64,000 bases of DNA from Niveispirillum sp048066115. Lineage in GTDB: Bacteria > Pseudomonadota > Alphaproteobacteria > Azospirillales > Azospirillaceae. Position numbers and translations under genes: made by a program. The notes below the pieces were generated by a model that ran no database searches, had not been told where the DNA came from, and saw only the letters and a list, made by a program, of their open reading frames with translations. Shown here in pieces: positions 44,902-53,812 of this stretch (position 1 is its first letter; each line of letters opens with the position of its first letter). Where the stretch lies: contig NZ_JBLTYX010000003.1 of the NCBI RefSeq assembly GCF_048066115.1, forward strand, positions 310,001 through 374,000. The letters run 5' to 3'.

Positions 44902-46326
44902 TCACCCTTCCAGCATGCGGCGCAGCAGCTCGACATCCTCGGCGAAAGCCGGGTCGGTGCCGCACAGCTCGTCCACCTTGCGGACGGCATGCATGACGGT
45001 GGTGTGGTCGCGGTCGCCGAACTTGCGGCCGATCTCGGGCAGCGAGCGCTGGGTCAGCTGCTTGGCCAGATACATGGCCACCTGCCGGGGCCGGGCCACG
45101 GCGCGGGCGCGCCGGGCGCTGCTCATATCCGCCAGGCGAATATTGAAATGTTCGGCGACCTTCTTCTGGATCTCCTCGATCGTCACGCGACGGTTGCTGG
45201 CGCGCAGCAGATCGTGCAGCACGTCCTGGGCGGATTCCAGTGTGATGGCGCGGCCCACCAGTTCGGCATGGGCGACGATGCGGTTCAGCGCACCTTCCAG
45301 CTCGCGGACATTGCTGGTGATCTTGTGGGCCAGGAATTCCAGCACCTTGGGCGGCACCTTGGCGCCGATCCGGTCGGCCTTCTGGCCCAGGATGCCCAGG
45401 CGCAGCTCATAGGTGGTGGGATGGATATCGGCCACCAGGCCCCAGCCCAGGCGGGAGCGCAGCCGCTCCTCCATGCCTTCCAGGTCCGACGGGCTCTTGT
45501 CGGCGCTGATGATCACCTGGCGGTTCTGGTCCACCAGGGCGTTGAAAGTATGGAAGAATTCTTCCTGCGTGCTGTCCTTGCCGGAGATGAACTGCACATC
45601 GTCGATCATCAGCACATCGACCGACCGGAACTGCTCCTTGAAGGCCATCGTGTCCTTGAAGCGCAGGGCCCGGATGAACTGGTACATGAACTTCTCAGCC
45701 GAGAGATAGATCACCCGGCGCGACGGGTCCTTCTTGCGGATGGCCCAGGCGATGGAATGCATCAGGTGGGTCTTGCCCAGGCCCACGCCGCCATAAAGGA
45801 ACAGCGGGTTGAAGGGCACGGCCTGCGCATCGGCCACGCGCCGGGCGGCGGCGAAGGCCAGCTCGTTCGGCTTGCCCACCACGAAATTCTCGAACGTGAA
45901 GCGCGGGTCCAGCGGCGCCGACATCTCGTCGGTGCGGTCTTCCACCACCGTCAGGGTCGGTGTCGGCTCGATCACCAGTTCGGTGACGGGTTCCGGAACG
46001 CGGGTCGCGGCTACGGCGGTCGCGGCCACGGGCGCATCATTGGCGGCGGCGATCAGCTCGGGCTTGGCGGCGCTGGCCACCACGATCTCCACCGACTGCA
46101 CGCCGGGATTCTCACCGGAAAACAGGGCGCGGATACGGTCGGCATAATGGGTGCGGATCCAGTCGCGCATGAAGCGCGTGGGCACCAGGATGCGCAGCTG
46201 CCCGCCATCCAGCGTGCCGACGGTCAGCGGCTTCAGCCAGGAACGATAGGCGGTCTCCCCCACCTCGTCCTTCAAGCGGCCCCGCACGCGCGCCCACTGT
46301 TGATCCAGCGAACCCTGCACCGACAT
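44902..46326 (-). CDS. dnaA: Chromosomal replication initiator DnaA
   Basis: A 474-aa initiator. It has the N-terminal DnaB-interaction domain (LDQQWARVRGRLKDEV), a linker, an AAA+ core with Walker A GGVGLGKTHL and Walker B LMIDDVQFISGKD, and the C-terminal DnaA-box-binding signature GDRDHTTVMHAVRKV. The start 46326 is chosen because domain I begins there; the long upstream extension is not conserved in character. rpsT lies upstream, as in many alphaproteobacteria. Confidence 0.97.
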   Translation of the reverse strand: MSVQGSLDQQWARVRGRLKDEVGETAYRSWLKPLTVGTLDGGQLRILVPTRFMRDWIRTHYADRIRALFSGENPGVQSVEIVVASAAKPELIAAANDAPVAATAVAATRVPEPVTELVIEPTPTLTVVEDRTDEMSAPLDPRFTFENFVVGKPNELAFAAARRVADAQAVPFNPLFLYGGVGLGKTHLMHSIAWAIRKKDPSRRVIYLSAEKFMYQFIRALRFKDTMAFKEQFRSVDVLMIDDVQFISGKDSTQEEFFHTFNALVDQNRQVIISADKSPSDLEGMEERLRSRLGWGLVADIHPTTYELRLGILGQKADRIGAKVPPKVLEFLAHKITSNVRELEGALNRIVAHAELVGRAITLESAQDVLHDLLRASNRRVTIEEIQKKVAEHFNIRLADMSSARRARAVARPRQVAMYLAKQLTQRSLPEIGRKFGDRDHTTVMHAVRKVDELCGTDPAFAEDVELLRRMLEG

Positions 46327-46954
46327 TCGACCGTTGCTCCCCGCCCCAAGGCCCAACTTCACAGCAGCACGTCCCGCAATCACGGTGGCGCGCTTTCCGC
46401 AACATGGTTCAACCGTAACCGGTGGCAATGCCACCCCATCCGCAGACCCGTCCGGTCCACGGTTATCAAAAACCATCCCACCGGTATCAACCGATCAGAC
46501 AGCCCCCTCCCCATGTCGTGGGCCAATGTCGCCATTGGCACCGTCCCCACCCGGTACCCGACCCGCCCATTCCTCTTTCGGTTCACCCCTATAGTGGGTA
46601 ATGGGAATGGTTGCGGAAACACAAAACCGTAACAACGGACGTTCCCTTGCGGGATACCCCCTTCGTACAGGTCTCATTTTAAGAAATGGCAGCCAACCGG
46701 CGGGGGCCGGAACTGGGATGCTTCTTGGCATCCATTATCCGCACGCTAACTTGGATTGCAATCCAAGCGCGACTACACCCGTCTGCATCACTTCCATTTG
46801 TCACGCCGAACGGCGGACGAGGGATGCTAGAGGGGCCGCGGAAGAGTCGCAACGGGACCGAAAAGGGAACGCCGAAAAAAGCAAAAATCGTTCGCAAGCT
46901 GATTTCAAAATCGGCGGACGACAGGCTTTGGCGGACCCGATCCCGTGGCGACAA
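46327..46954. other. Non-coding region between rpsT and dnaA
   Basis: About 630 bp without a convincing gene. It includes A-rich patches (46850-46905) and one near-consensus DnaA box TTATCCGCA (46735-46743). A single box is too weak to call this the replication origin. It must contain the dnaA promoter, which I could not fix. Confidence 0.6.
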
Positions 46955-46990
46955 AGAAAACCGCGCGGGCGATATCGCACCGCGCGGGTT
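46955..46990 (-). terminator. Terminator after rpsT
   Basis: Inverted CCGCGCGG copies (46961-46968 and 46980-46987) form an 8-bp stem with an 11-nt loop; on the minus strand TTTTCTTTG follows. Confidence 0.75.
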
Positions 46991-47009
46991 CCTTACGGCA
47001 AGCCAGTGA

Positions 47010-47273
47010 TCAGGCCAGGGCCTTGATGCGGCTCGACAGGCGCGACAGCTTGCGCGAGACGGTGTTGGCGTGCAGCACGCCCTTGCTCACGCCGCGCATC
47101 AGCTCCGGCTGGGCTTCCTTGAAAGCCTCGCCAGCGGCGGTCTTGTTGCCGGAAGAGATGGCGGTCTCGACCTTCTTCAGGAAGGTGCGGATGCGGCTGA
47201 CGCGGGCGCGGTTGACCTCAGTCCGGGTGGCGGTCTGACGGATGCGCTTCTCAGCGGACTTATGATTGGCCAT
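47010..47273 (-). CDS. rpsT: 30S ribosomal protein S20
   Basis: An 87-aa basic protein, MANHKSAEKRIRQTATRTEV at the start and KGVLHANTVSRKLSRLSSRI at the end, both diagnostic of S20. It binds 16S rRNA in the small subunit. It has its own promoter and terminator and stands upstream of dnaA. Confidence 0.98.
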   Translation of the reverse strand: MANHKSAEKRIRQTATRTEVNRARVSRIRTFLKKVETAISSGNKTAAGEAFKEAQPELMRGVSKGVLHANTVSRKLSRLSSRIKALA

Positions 47274-47317
47274 AGGAAACCTTTACGCGGGACATGGATG
47301 TGCCGTAGGAAGCGGCG

Positions 47318-47346
47318 CTTATACAGGGGCCCCACCGCCCCGTCAA
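47318..47346 (-). promoter_or_regulatory. Sigma-70 type promoter for rpsT
   Basis: On the minus strand TTGACG (47346-47341) and TATAAG (47323-47318) with 17 bp between, 45 bp upstream of the rpsT ATG. Confidence 0.75.
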
Positions 47347-47523
47347 GCGGGTGCGGGCAAGGCGCCCATACGAAACTTGCTTGTCTGGCCATCTCCCCAT
47401 GGGGTTTGCCAGAGTCCTGTCCGAGTCGTTGGGCCGTGGAGTCCAAGATCGCGAACAGTAATGATGTGTATATGGGGTGTCGCTTGATTTGGATACCCCA
47501 TCCCTTGTTTGCCCTGGGTTGCG

Positions 47524-47925
47524 TCAATTGCCCTTGGGTGACAATTGGAACCGCACGGTCAGGCGGCGGCTGGTGGCATCCATGGCGATGGCGATATCCA
47601 GCACCTCGCCGGCACGGGTCCAGCGCCCGTCACCGCCACGCGCCCAGCCAAGCTGCGGCAGGGTTTCGGCATAGAAGCGGGTGACGGTGTCGGCATCGTT
47701 GGCGCCGGTGGCCACGGCCTGCACGATGCGGCCGGTGGGATTGTCGAAGACCAGCGCGTCATCGGCCACCGCCGCCAGACCGGGTGCCAGCGGCACATCC
47801 TCCGTCCCCGGCACGAAGGCGGCAAGTGCCGTGACCGGCATGGAAACGGCCAGCGCGATCAGGGTGGCGGTGAGCGGGGCACGCAGCCCCCGGAGCAGGT
47901 GCTTCATTCCTTCTCGATACCCCAT
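47524..47925 (-). CDS. Hypothetical secreted protein
   Basis: A 133-aa protein with an N-terminal signal peptide (LRAPLTATLIALAVSMPVTA). The mature part is about 95 aa and includes VFDNPTGRIVQAVATG and TRFYAETLPQLGWARGGDG, a pattern seen in small proteins encoded beside fpg and rpsT in alphaproteobacteria. Function is unknown. It lies 48 nt after fpg. Confidence 0.72.
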   Translation of the reverse strand: MGYREGMKHLLRGLRAPLTATLIALAVSMPVTALAAFVPGTEDVPLAPGLAAVADDALVFDNPTGRIVQAVATGANDADTVTRFYAETLPQLGWARGGDGRWTRAGEVLDIAIAMDATSRRLTVRFQLSPKGN

Positions 47926-47973
47926 TTCACCGCCTGATTCACGCCCCAAACGAGCGTGACCGGAACGGCTGTT

Positions 47974-48816
47974 TCAGCGCTGACACTGCGGACAGAAGAA
48001 GGTGGAGCGGCCCGACTGGGTGATGCGATGGATGCCGCCGGTGGCGGCCGGGTCGCTGCCGCAGCGGGCGCACGTTTCGCCTTCCCGTCCATAGACCTGG
48101 AAACTGTGCTGGAAATAGCCAAGCTCCCCATCGGACTGCACGAAGTCGCGCAGGGTGGAGCCGCCGGCGGCGATGGCGTCGTTCAGCACGTCGCGGATGA
48201 TGGGGACCAGCCGTTCGGTATCGGCCCCGGCCACGCTGTCGCCGCTGCGGGTCGGGTGGATGCCGGCGCGGAACAAAGCCTCGCACACATATATATTGCC
48301 CAGGCCGGCCACGACCTTCTGATCCAGCAGCATCGCCTTGATGGGGGCGGCCCGCCCGCGCAGCCGGGCCGACAGGCCCCCGGCATGGAACCCGTTGCCC
48401 AACGGTTCCGGCCCCAAGGCCGCCAGCATGGGATGGGCCTCCATCCCCGCCTCATCGAACAGGTCCATGAAGCCGAAGCGGCGGGTGTCATTATAGGTGA
48501 CGACCCAGCCATCATCGGTATGGAAGACCAGATGGTCATGGGCACCGGGGGCGGGGGCCGGGCCCGGCTTCACCACCATGCTGCCCGACATGCCCAGATG
48601 GATCATCCAGACCAGCCCGCCTTCCACCCGGATCAGGATGTATTTCGCCCGCCGGTCCAGCGACAGGATCTGGCGCCCGGTCAGCCGTTTGGCGAAATCC
48701 TTGGGCAGGGGGAAGCGCAGATCGGGCCGGTGCTGATCCACCTGTGCCAGCCGCCGCCCCTCCAGCTTCAGGGCAAGGCCGCGTCGGACGGTTTCCACCT
48801 CGGGCAATTCGGGCAT
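47974..48816 (-). CDS. mutM: Formamidopyrimidine-DNA glycosylase
   Basis: A 280-aa bifunctional glycosylase/AP lyase that removes 8-oxoguanine. The catalytic P2-E3 is in MPELPEVETVRRGLA; K59-like lysine lies in RRAKYILIRVE; the C-terminal zinc finger uses CARCGSD and FFCPQCQR. The DNA-binding helix-two-turn-helix segment GNIYVCEALFRAGIHP is present. It is intact and of normal length. Confidence 0.97.
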   Translation of the reverse strand: MPELPEVETVRRGLALKLEGRRLAQVDQHRPDLRFPLPKDFAKRLTGRQILSLDRRAKYILIRVEGGLVWMIHLGMSGSMVVKPGPAPAPGAHDHLVFHTDDGWVVTYNDTRRFGFMDLFDEAGMEAHPMLAALGPEPLGNGFHAGGLSARLRGRAAPIKAMLLDQKVVAGLGNIYVCEALFRAGIHPTRSGDSVAGADTERLVPIIRDVLNDAIAAGGSTLRDFVQSDGELGYFQHSFQVYGREGETCARCGSDPAATGGIHRITQSGRSTFFCPQCQR

Positions 48817-48835
48817 GGCAAGGCTCTGGAACGGG

Positions 48836-48867
48836 AAAAGCCCGGCCGTGATAGCACGGCCGGGCTT
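48836..48867 (-). terminator. Terminator for the SDR gene transcript
   Basis: A perfect 13-bp stem AAGCCCGGCCGTG with a 4-nt loop; on the minus strand it is followed by TTCC. It stands between repeat copy D and fpg. Confidence 0.75.
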
Positions 48868-48881
48868 GTTATACTAAGGCT

Positions 48882-49014
48882 CGGTGATCGCAAGCGATCA
48901 CCGACCTCAATCGCCGGCGCTACCATCCGGCAGCTTGGCTACGCCGCATGTGCGGCGCGGCGGCGGTCGCCGCTGGACCAGTTCCCGTTGAGTCAAACTC
49001 ATCGGGAACTGGTC
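48882..49014. repeat. Three-hairpin intergenic element, copy D, with flanking hairpins
   Basis: The core is 48911-48973. H1 is GCTACC-ATCC-GGCAGC (one mismatch), H2 is CGCCGCATGTGCGGCG (48942-48957) and H3 is GCGGC-GGTC-GCCGC. It is flanked by a 9-bp hairpin (48882-48903) and by a 12-bp stem extending to about 17 bp with one mismatch (48976-49014). The layout equals copy A but the flanking arms are a different sequence. Confidence 0.8.
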
Positions 49015-49031
49015 TTAAGCGAAACACCCGA

Positions 49032-49790
49032 TCAAGCCCGCGCCGCCGACAGGCCGCCATCGACCAGGCTGGCGGTGCCGGTGACGAAGCTGCTGTCATC
49101 GGACGCCAGGAACAGCACGGCCTTGGCCAGTTCATCGGGCTGCCCGGCCCGCTTCAGGGCATGCATATTATTGATGAAGCCCTGCTTGTCGGCCGTGTCG
49201 TTGGCGGTGTGGTACATCTCCGTCTCCACCGCGCCCGGCAGCACGGCATTCACCCGCACGCCCTTGGGGCCGTACTCGGTGGCCAGCGCCTGGGTCAGGC
49301 CGATCAGGCCGGCCTTGCTGGCGGCATAGGCGGCCATGCCGGGGAAGGCCCCGCTATAGCCTACGAAGGTGGAGGTGAAGATCACCGAGCCACCGGCCCC
49401 CATGGCCGGGATCTGGTACTTCGCACCCAGGAAGGCGCTGGTCAGGTTGATGGCCAGGGTCTGGTTCCAGGCATCGGCCTCGATCGTGTCGGTCGGGCCC
49501 ATGGCGCCCAGCGTGCCGGCATTGTTGAAGGCGATGTCCAGCTTGCCATAATGGCTGACGGCCAGATCGACCAGGGCCTTGTTGAAGGCCTCGGACTGCA
49601 CGTCACCGGCCAGGGCCACGGCCTCCCCGCCGGCGGCCTGGATTTCGGCGACCAGGCTGTCCAGCTCGGCCTGGCGGCGGGCGGCGACGACCAGCTTCGC
49701 GCCCTCGGCGGCGAAAAGACGGGCGGTGGCGCGGCCGATACCGGCGCTGGCGCCGGTGACGATGGCGACTTTGTTCTGCAAGCGGTTCAT
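49032..49790 (-). CDS. SDR-family oxidoreductase
   Basis: A 252-aa short-chain dehydrogenase. Cofactor site TGASAGIGRAT (about 12-22), NNAG in AFNNAGTLGA, and the active-site serine and YxxxK in SGAFPGMAAYAASKAGL. The substrate is unknown. It is divergent from the LysR gene at 49924, which is a typical regulator-target pair. Confidence 0.92.
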   Translation of the reverse strand: MNRLQNKVAIVTGASAGIGRATARLFAAEGAKLVVAARRQAELDSLVAEIQAAGGEAVALAGDVQSEAFNKALVDLAVSHYGKLDIAFNNAGTLGAMGPTDTIEADAWNQTLAINLTSAFLGAKYQIPAMGAGGSVIFTSTFVGYSGAFPGMAAYAASKAGLIGLTQALATEYGPKGVRVNAVLPGAVETEMYHTANDTADKQGFINNMHALKRAGQPDELAKAVLFLASDDSSFVTGTASLVDGGLSAARA

Positions 49791-49923
49791 GTTCGGGTCC
49801 TCCGGGTTGGTCAGGCGCCCTCATCGGCGCCGTTGATGGTTGAACCCTAACTCACATGATTGCTTTCATCGATGGCGCGAAAATGGTTTGATCATTCAGT
49901 TTTTATGAATAAAAGACCTACCC

Positions 49924-50859
49924 ATGGATCGGCTGCGCGCGTTCGAGGTTTTCGTTTCCGTGGTGGGCAAGGGCGGCTTCGCCAAGGCGGCGGACGCGCT
50001 GAACACCTCGCCCGCCAACGTCACCCGCTATGTGGCGGAACTGGAGGGATATCTGGGCACGCGGCTGCTCAACCGTACCTCACGCCGCATATCGCTGACG
50101 GAGGCGGGACAGGCCCTGTTCGACCGGGGCCGGGCCATCCTGGACGAGGTGGCGGAGCTGGAGGCGCTGGCCGGCGCGGCGGCGGTGCGGCCGCGCGGGC
50201 GGTTGCGCATCAATGTGCCGGTCAGTTTCGGCATCAAGCACATGGCCCCGCTCTGGCCACGCTTCATGGAACGCTATCCCGACGTTTTGCTCGACGTGTC
50301 GCTGATCGACCGGGTGGTGGACATTGTCGAGGAAGGCTACGACCTGGCCATTCGCATCTCCCGCGCCGGATCGCAGAGCCATGTGGCCCGCCGGCTGGCC
50401 GTATCGCGCAATATCGTCTGCGCCTCCCCCTCCTATCTGGCTCGCCATGGGCATCCGCAGGTCCCCGCCGACCTGGGCAGCGCGCAGCATCGTTGCCTTA
50501 TCTACACCCAGGCGGCGATGGCGGAGGAATGGCGCCTGACCGATAGGGAGGGCCGCGAACATGCCGTGCGGGTGAATGGCGCGATGCTGACCAACAATGG
50601 CGATACGGCGCGCGTCGCGGCGCTGGAAGGGGCGGGCATCATTTGGCAACCCACTTTCCTGATCGGCCCGGAGCTGCGCGACGGGCGGCTGGTGCCGCTG
50701 CTACCCGGTTTCCGGTTGCCGGATATCGATGTGCTGGCCGTCTATCCCTCCCGCCGGCATCTCAGCGCCAAGGTGCGGGTCATGGTGGACTTCCTGGCCG
50801 CTGCCTTCCATGGCATCCCGCCCTGGGAACAGGGCCTGTATCCAAATGATACCGATTGA
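49924..50859 (+). CDS. LysR-family transcriptional regulator
   Basis: A 311-aa regulator with the N-terminal winged HTH (MDRLRAFEVFVSVVGKGGFA, then LNTSPANVTRYVAELEGYLG) and a substrate-binding effector domain (GRLRINVPVSFG, DLAIRISRAG). It is divergent from the SDR gene across 133 bp and is its likely regulator. The AT-rich intergenic stretch holds TTTTATGAATAAAAG, a candidate site. Confidence 0.92.
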   Translation: MDRLRAFEVFVSVVGKGGFAKAADALNTSPANVTRYVAELEGYLGTRLLNRTSRRISLTEAGQALFDRGRAILDEVAELEALAGAAAVRPRGRLRINVPVSFGIKHMAPLWPRFMERYPDVLLDVSLIDRVVDIVEEGYDLAIRISRAGSQSHVARRLAVSRNIVCASPSYLARHGHPQVPADLGSAQHRCLIYTQAAMAEEWRLTDREGREHAVRVNGAMLTNNGDTARVAALEGAGIIWQPTFLIGPELRDGRLVPLLPGFRLPDIDVLAVYPSRRHLSAKVRVMVDFLAAAFHGIPPWEQGLYPNDTD

Positions 50860-50877
50860 GATACAATGTATCTCAAT
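50855..50877. promoter_or_regulatory. Perfect palindrome upstream of the RelB-like antitoxin
   Basis: ATTGAGATAC-AAT-GTATCTCAAT, 10-bp arms and a 3-bp centre, ending 20 bp before the antitoxin ATG and overlapping the LysR stop codon. RelB/DinJ antitoxins repress their own promoters by binding such palindromes. Confidence 0.7.
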
Positions 50878-50896
50878 TTCCTTAAGTGAGCCTGCC

Positions 50897-51142
50897 ATGC
50901 CCAGTACCATGCTTCATGTCCGCATCGATGTGGAGACGAAGGACCAGGCCACGGAGGCACTGGCCGCCATGGGGTTGACCGTTTCGGATGCGGTGCGGGT
51001 ATTCCTGCGCCGTGTGGCGGTGGAAAGGGCTTTGCCCTTTGATGTGAAAGCGCCGGACATGCGAAGGCCAGCCGGCAGCCCAGGAGAGGCCGCCGATATC
51101 ACGGGGAATGTGGCCAGTGACTGGAGTCGGTTCCGGGAATAG
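50897..51142 (+). CDS. RelB/DinJ-family antitoxin, without adjacent toxin
   Basis: An 81-aa protein: STMLHVRIDVETKDQATEAL, then LTVSDAVRVFLRRVAVERAL, the ribbon-helix-helix DNA-binding half of RelB/DinJ. The C-terminal toxin-wrapping part (LPFDVKAPDMRRP) is present. The next gene is aroA in the opposite direction 4 nt away, so no toxin follows. It may be a relic or act on a toxin elsewhere. Confidence 0.85.
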   Translation: MPSTMLHVRIDVETKDQATEALAAMGLTVSDAVRVFLRRVAVERALPFDVKAPDMRRPAGSPGEAADITGNVASDWSRFRE

Positions 51143-51146
51143 GGGC

Positions 51147-52424
51147 TCAGCCGCGATCCACCAGTTCCACACCCAGCGAGCGCAGCGCGTCCCAATAGTC
51201 CGGATAGGTCTTGGCGACACAGCCGGGGTCCAGGATGGTGATGCCGCTGATCTTCAGCCCGGCCAGCGCGAACGACATGGCGATACGGTGATCGGCATAG
51301 GTGTGGATGTCGGTGGGCAGGGTCTGGCCGGCCAGTGCCGGATCGGAAGCCACGATCAGATCGTCGCCTTCCTCCCAGGCCAGGCCCGGCCGGATCTTGG
51401 ACAGTTCGGTGGAGAGCGCACGGGTGCGGTCGCATTCCTTGACGCGCAGATTGGCGATGCCCACGAAACGGACGGGATTGTTGTTGAAGGCCGCCAGCAC
51501 GGCCAGGGTCGGCACGGCATCCTGCATCTGCGATCCGTCGATGACCGAAGGCATGTTGGGGAACTGCGCGATCACCGCCTGGGCGCAGGCGTCAGGCTGG
51601 GTGAAGGCTGCCGTCGGCACGCCCAGATCGATGCGACCGCCGGTCAGTACTTCCGCCGCCCACAGGTATGTCGCGGCCGAGGCATCGGGTTCGATCACAT
51701 AATCGGCGGCGCGGTACCCGGTGGGCAGTACGCGCCAGGTGGCCGCATCCTTTTGTTCCACCTCTGCTCCGAAGGCGCGCATGGCGGCCACGGTCAGGTC
51801 AATATAGCCGCGCGCACCGATCTCGCTGCCCGTCAAAGCGATGTCGATCGGCCCGCTGGAACAGGCGGCGGCCATCAGGATTGCGCTGACATACTGGCTG
51901 GACAGGCCGGCATCGATCTCCACACGGGCCCCCGCCAGCGCACCTTTGCCGCGTACGGTGACGGGGGGGCAGCCGGTGGGAGCGTCCAGATCCACGCCCA
52001 GCGCCGTCAACGCCTTGACCAGCGGGGCGATGGGCCGCTTGCGCATATGCTCATCGCCATCGACGACGACGGTGCCGTCCACCGTGGCGACGGCGGCGGT
52101 CAGGAACCGGGTGGCGGTGCCGGCATTGCCCAGGAACAGCGGCCCGGCGGGGGCGGCCAGGCGGCCGCTGCTGGTGACGATGAAGCTGGTGGCGTCGGGT
52201 TCATCCACCCTCACGCCCATCTGGCGCAGGGCATTGGCCATGTGCCGCGTGTCGTCGCTTTTCAGCGCACCGGTCAGGCGGCTGGTGCCCGCAGCCAGGG
52301 CCGCCAGCAGCAGGGCGCGGTTGGTGATGGATTTGGAACCCGGCGGGATCACGCGGCCCGTCAGGGGATGGGTAGGCGGAATGATCGTCAAAGCCGGGTC
52401 ACCCGTCGCCGTCACCATCACCAT
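51147..52424 (-). CDS. aroA: EPSP synthase (3-phosphoshikimate 1-carboxyvinyltransferase)
   Basis: A 425-aa enzyme joining shikimate-3-phosphate and PEP. Landmarks: PGSKSITNRALLLAALAAGT, LGNAGTATRFLTAA, DGDEHMRKRPI, GLSSQYVSAILMAAA and RVKECDRTRAL. The glyphosate-sensitive class I enzymes read GNAGTAMRPLTAA; here two positions differ (ATRF). It stands alone, not in a tyrA-aroA-cmk operon as is usual. A second start at 52418 removes two residues. Confidence 0.93.
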   Translation of the reverse strand: MVMVTATGDPALTIIPPTHPLTGRVIPPGSKSITNRALLLAALAAGTSRLTGALKSDDTRHMANALRQMGVRVDEPDATSFIVTSSGRLAAPAGPLFLGNAGTATRFLTAAVATVDGTVVVDGDEHMRKRPIAPLVKALTALGVDLDAPTGCPPVTVRGKGALAGARVEIDAGLSSQYVSAILMAAACSSGPIDIALTGSEIGARGYIDLTVAAMRAFGAEVEQKDAATWRVLPTGYRAADYVIEPDASAATYLWAAEVLTGGRIDLGVPTAAFTQPDACAQAVIAQFPNMPSVIDGSQMQDAVPTLAVLAAFNNNPVRFVGIANLRVKECDRTRALSTELSKIRPGLAWEEGDDLIVASDPALAGQTLPTDIHTYADHRIAMSFALAGLKISGITILDPGCVAKTYPDYWDALRSLGVELVDRG

Positions 52425-52513
52425 CCCCCTTCACCAAAGCCGGAAAACAGGCGGCGACCCTACCGCGCGGGGTGCGCGGCGGGGAACCGGTTTTGCCACA
52501 GGGGGGCGTTGCG

Positions 52514-53752
52514 TCAGAAGCCGGCAGCGGAGGCGGCAGCAAAATCTTGGGGTGCCGGTGCGCGCGACAATTTCACCGGCACGCCATCCTTCCATAGGGC
52601 CAGATGGCGCGACGCATCCGCCGCCGCCTCGATATCCGCCGTCACATCGCCCGGCACCAGCAGCAGGTCGGCCGCCGCTCCCTTGGTGATCCGTCCCCGG
52701 TCGGTAAAGTCCAACAGGTCGGCGGCCACCGACGTGCCGGATTTCAGGGCGGCCAAAGGGTCCATGCCCAGGGCCACCATGTGGCGCAGTTCCTGGGCAT
52801 TCTCCCCATGGCGGTTGCCGGGCGTGCCGGCATCGGTCCCCATGGCGACCACGCCGCCAGCCGCCACGAAGCGGCGGAAACTGTCGAAATGCATGGTGGA
52901 GAACCGTTCCGCCTTGGCCCGCACGAAGGCCGGCAGCCGGTCCTTCATCTCCAGCAGCGCCATCATGGCGGCCAGCGTCGGCACCAGCCGCACGCCCTGG
53001 TCGATCATGATGGCGATCTGCTCGTCGGTCAGCTCGAACCCGTGTTCCACCGAATCGACTCCGGCCGCGACGGCACGGGCAATGCCGCGCGCCCCCTGGG
53101 CATGGGCGGTGATCTTCAGGCCGAAATCATGGGCCATGGTGACGGCGGCGGCCAGTTCCGCCTCCGCCGGATGCGGGGCCAGCGGGTCCACCCCGCCGGT
53201 CAGCACGCCGCCGGTGGCGATCAGCTTGATACAGTCCGCCCCATGCTTGACGTTGGTGCGCACGCCGCGCAGCCAGTCGTTCGGCCCGTCGCATTCGATG
53301 CCGATCCAGGCGCCATGCCCGCCGGTGATGGTCAGCGCCTTGCCGGCGCAGCGCATGGACGGCCCCTGGTGCCGGCCATTGCGGATGGCATCACGGATGG
53401 AAATCTCCAGCCATTCAACCCCACCGAGGTCGCGGATGGAAGTGGTGCCGCCAGCCAGCGTCGCCTGGGCGTTTTCCAATAGGCGCAGCGTCAGGTCACC
53501 CATGGGTCGCTGGCGCAGGGTGGTGACGACATCGCCCACCGCCTCCAGCGCCAGATGCACATGCGCATCGACCAGCCCGGGCATCAGGGTCGCACCGCCC
53601 GTGTCGTGGCGCGGACCGGCATAGCCCGCGAATTCCGCCACCGGCGCCACCGCCGCCACGCGCCCGTCGCTGACCAGCACGCCCAGGCCGGATTTCGGGG
53701 CCGACAGCCCGTCGAACACCAGACCGCCGGACAGGAGCAATTGATCGGACAT
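52514..53752 (-). CDS. Amidohydrolase-family protein (imidazolonepropionase-like)
   Basis: A 412-aa metal-dependent hydrolase. The metal ligands appear in LVDAHVHLALE (HxH), a lysine-containing segment HGADCIKLIATGG, HAQGARGI, DSVEHGFEL and GTDAGTPGN. These belong to the Xaa-Pro dipeptidase-like amidohydrolase group. No signal peptide is seen. The substrate may be a dipeptide or another cyclic amide; not determined. Confidence 0.88.
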   Translation of the reverse strand: MSDQLLLSGGLVFDGLSAPKSGLGVLVSDGRVAAVAPVAEFAGYAGPRHDTGGATLMPGLVDAHVHLALEAVGDVVTTLRQRPMGDLTLRLLENAQATLAGGTTSIRDLGGVEWLEISIRDAIRNGRHQGPSMRCAGKALTITGGHGAWIGIECDGPNDWLRGVRTNVKHGADCIKLIATGGVLTGGVDPLAPHPAEAELAAAVTMAHDFGLKITAHAQGARGIARAVAAGVDSVEHGFELTDEQIAIMIDQGVRLVPTLAAMMALLEMKDRLPAFVRAKAERFSTMHFDSFRRFVAAGGVVAMGTDAGTPGNRHGENAQELRHMVALGMDPLAALKSGTSVAADLLDFTDRGRITKGAAADLLLVPGDVTADIEAAADASRHLALWKDGVPVKLSRAPAPQDFAAASAAGF

Positions 53753-53812
53753 GGGGGACCTTCGCCGTATCGGGGGGAACGGCGGGCACTGTAGCGCGGG
53801 TGACGGGTGAAA

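Noticed and set aside
46327..46954. Possible chromosomal origin beside dnaA
   Set aside because: Only one near-consensus DnaA box (46735) and no AT-rich unwinding element with clustered boxes were seen.
51108..53624. 838-codon open frame antisense to aroA and the amidohydrolase gene
   Set aside because: Both genes on the other strand have clear catalytic motifs; this translation shows none.
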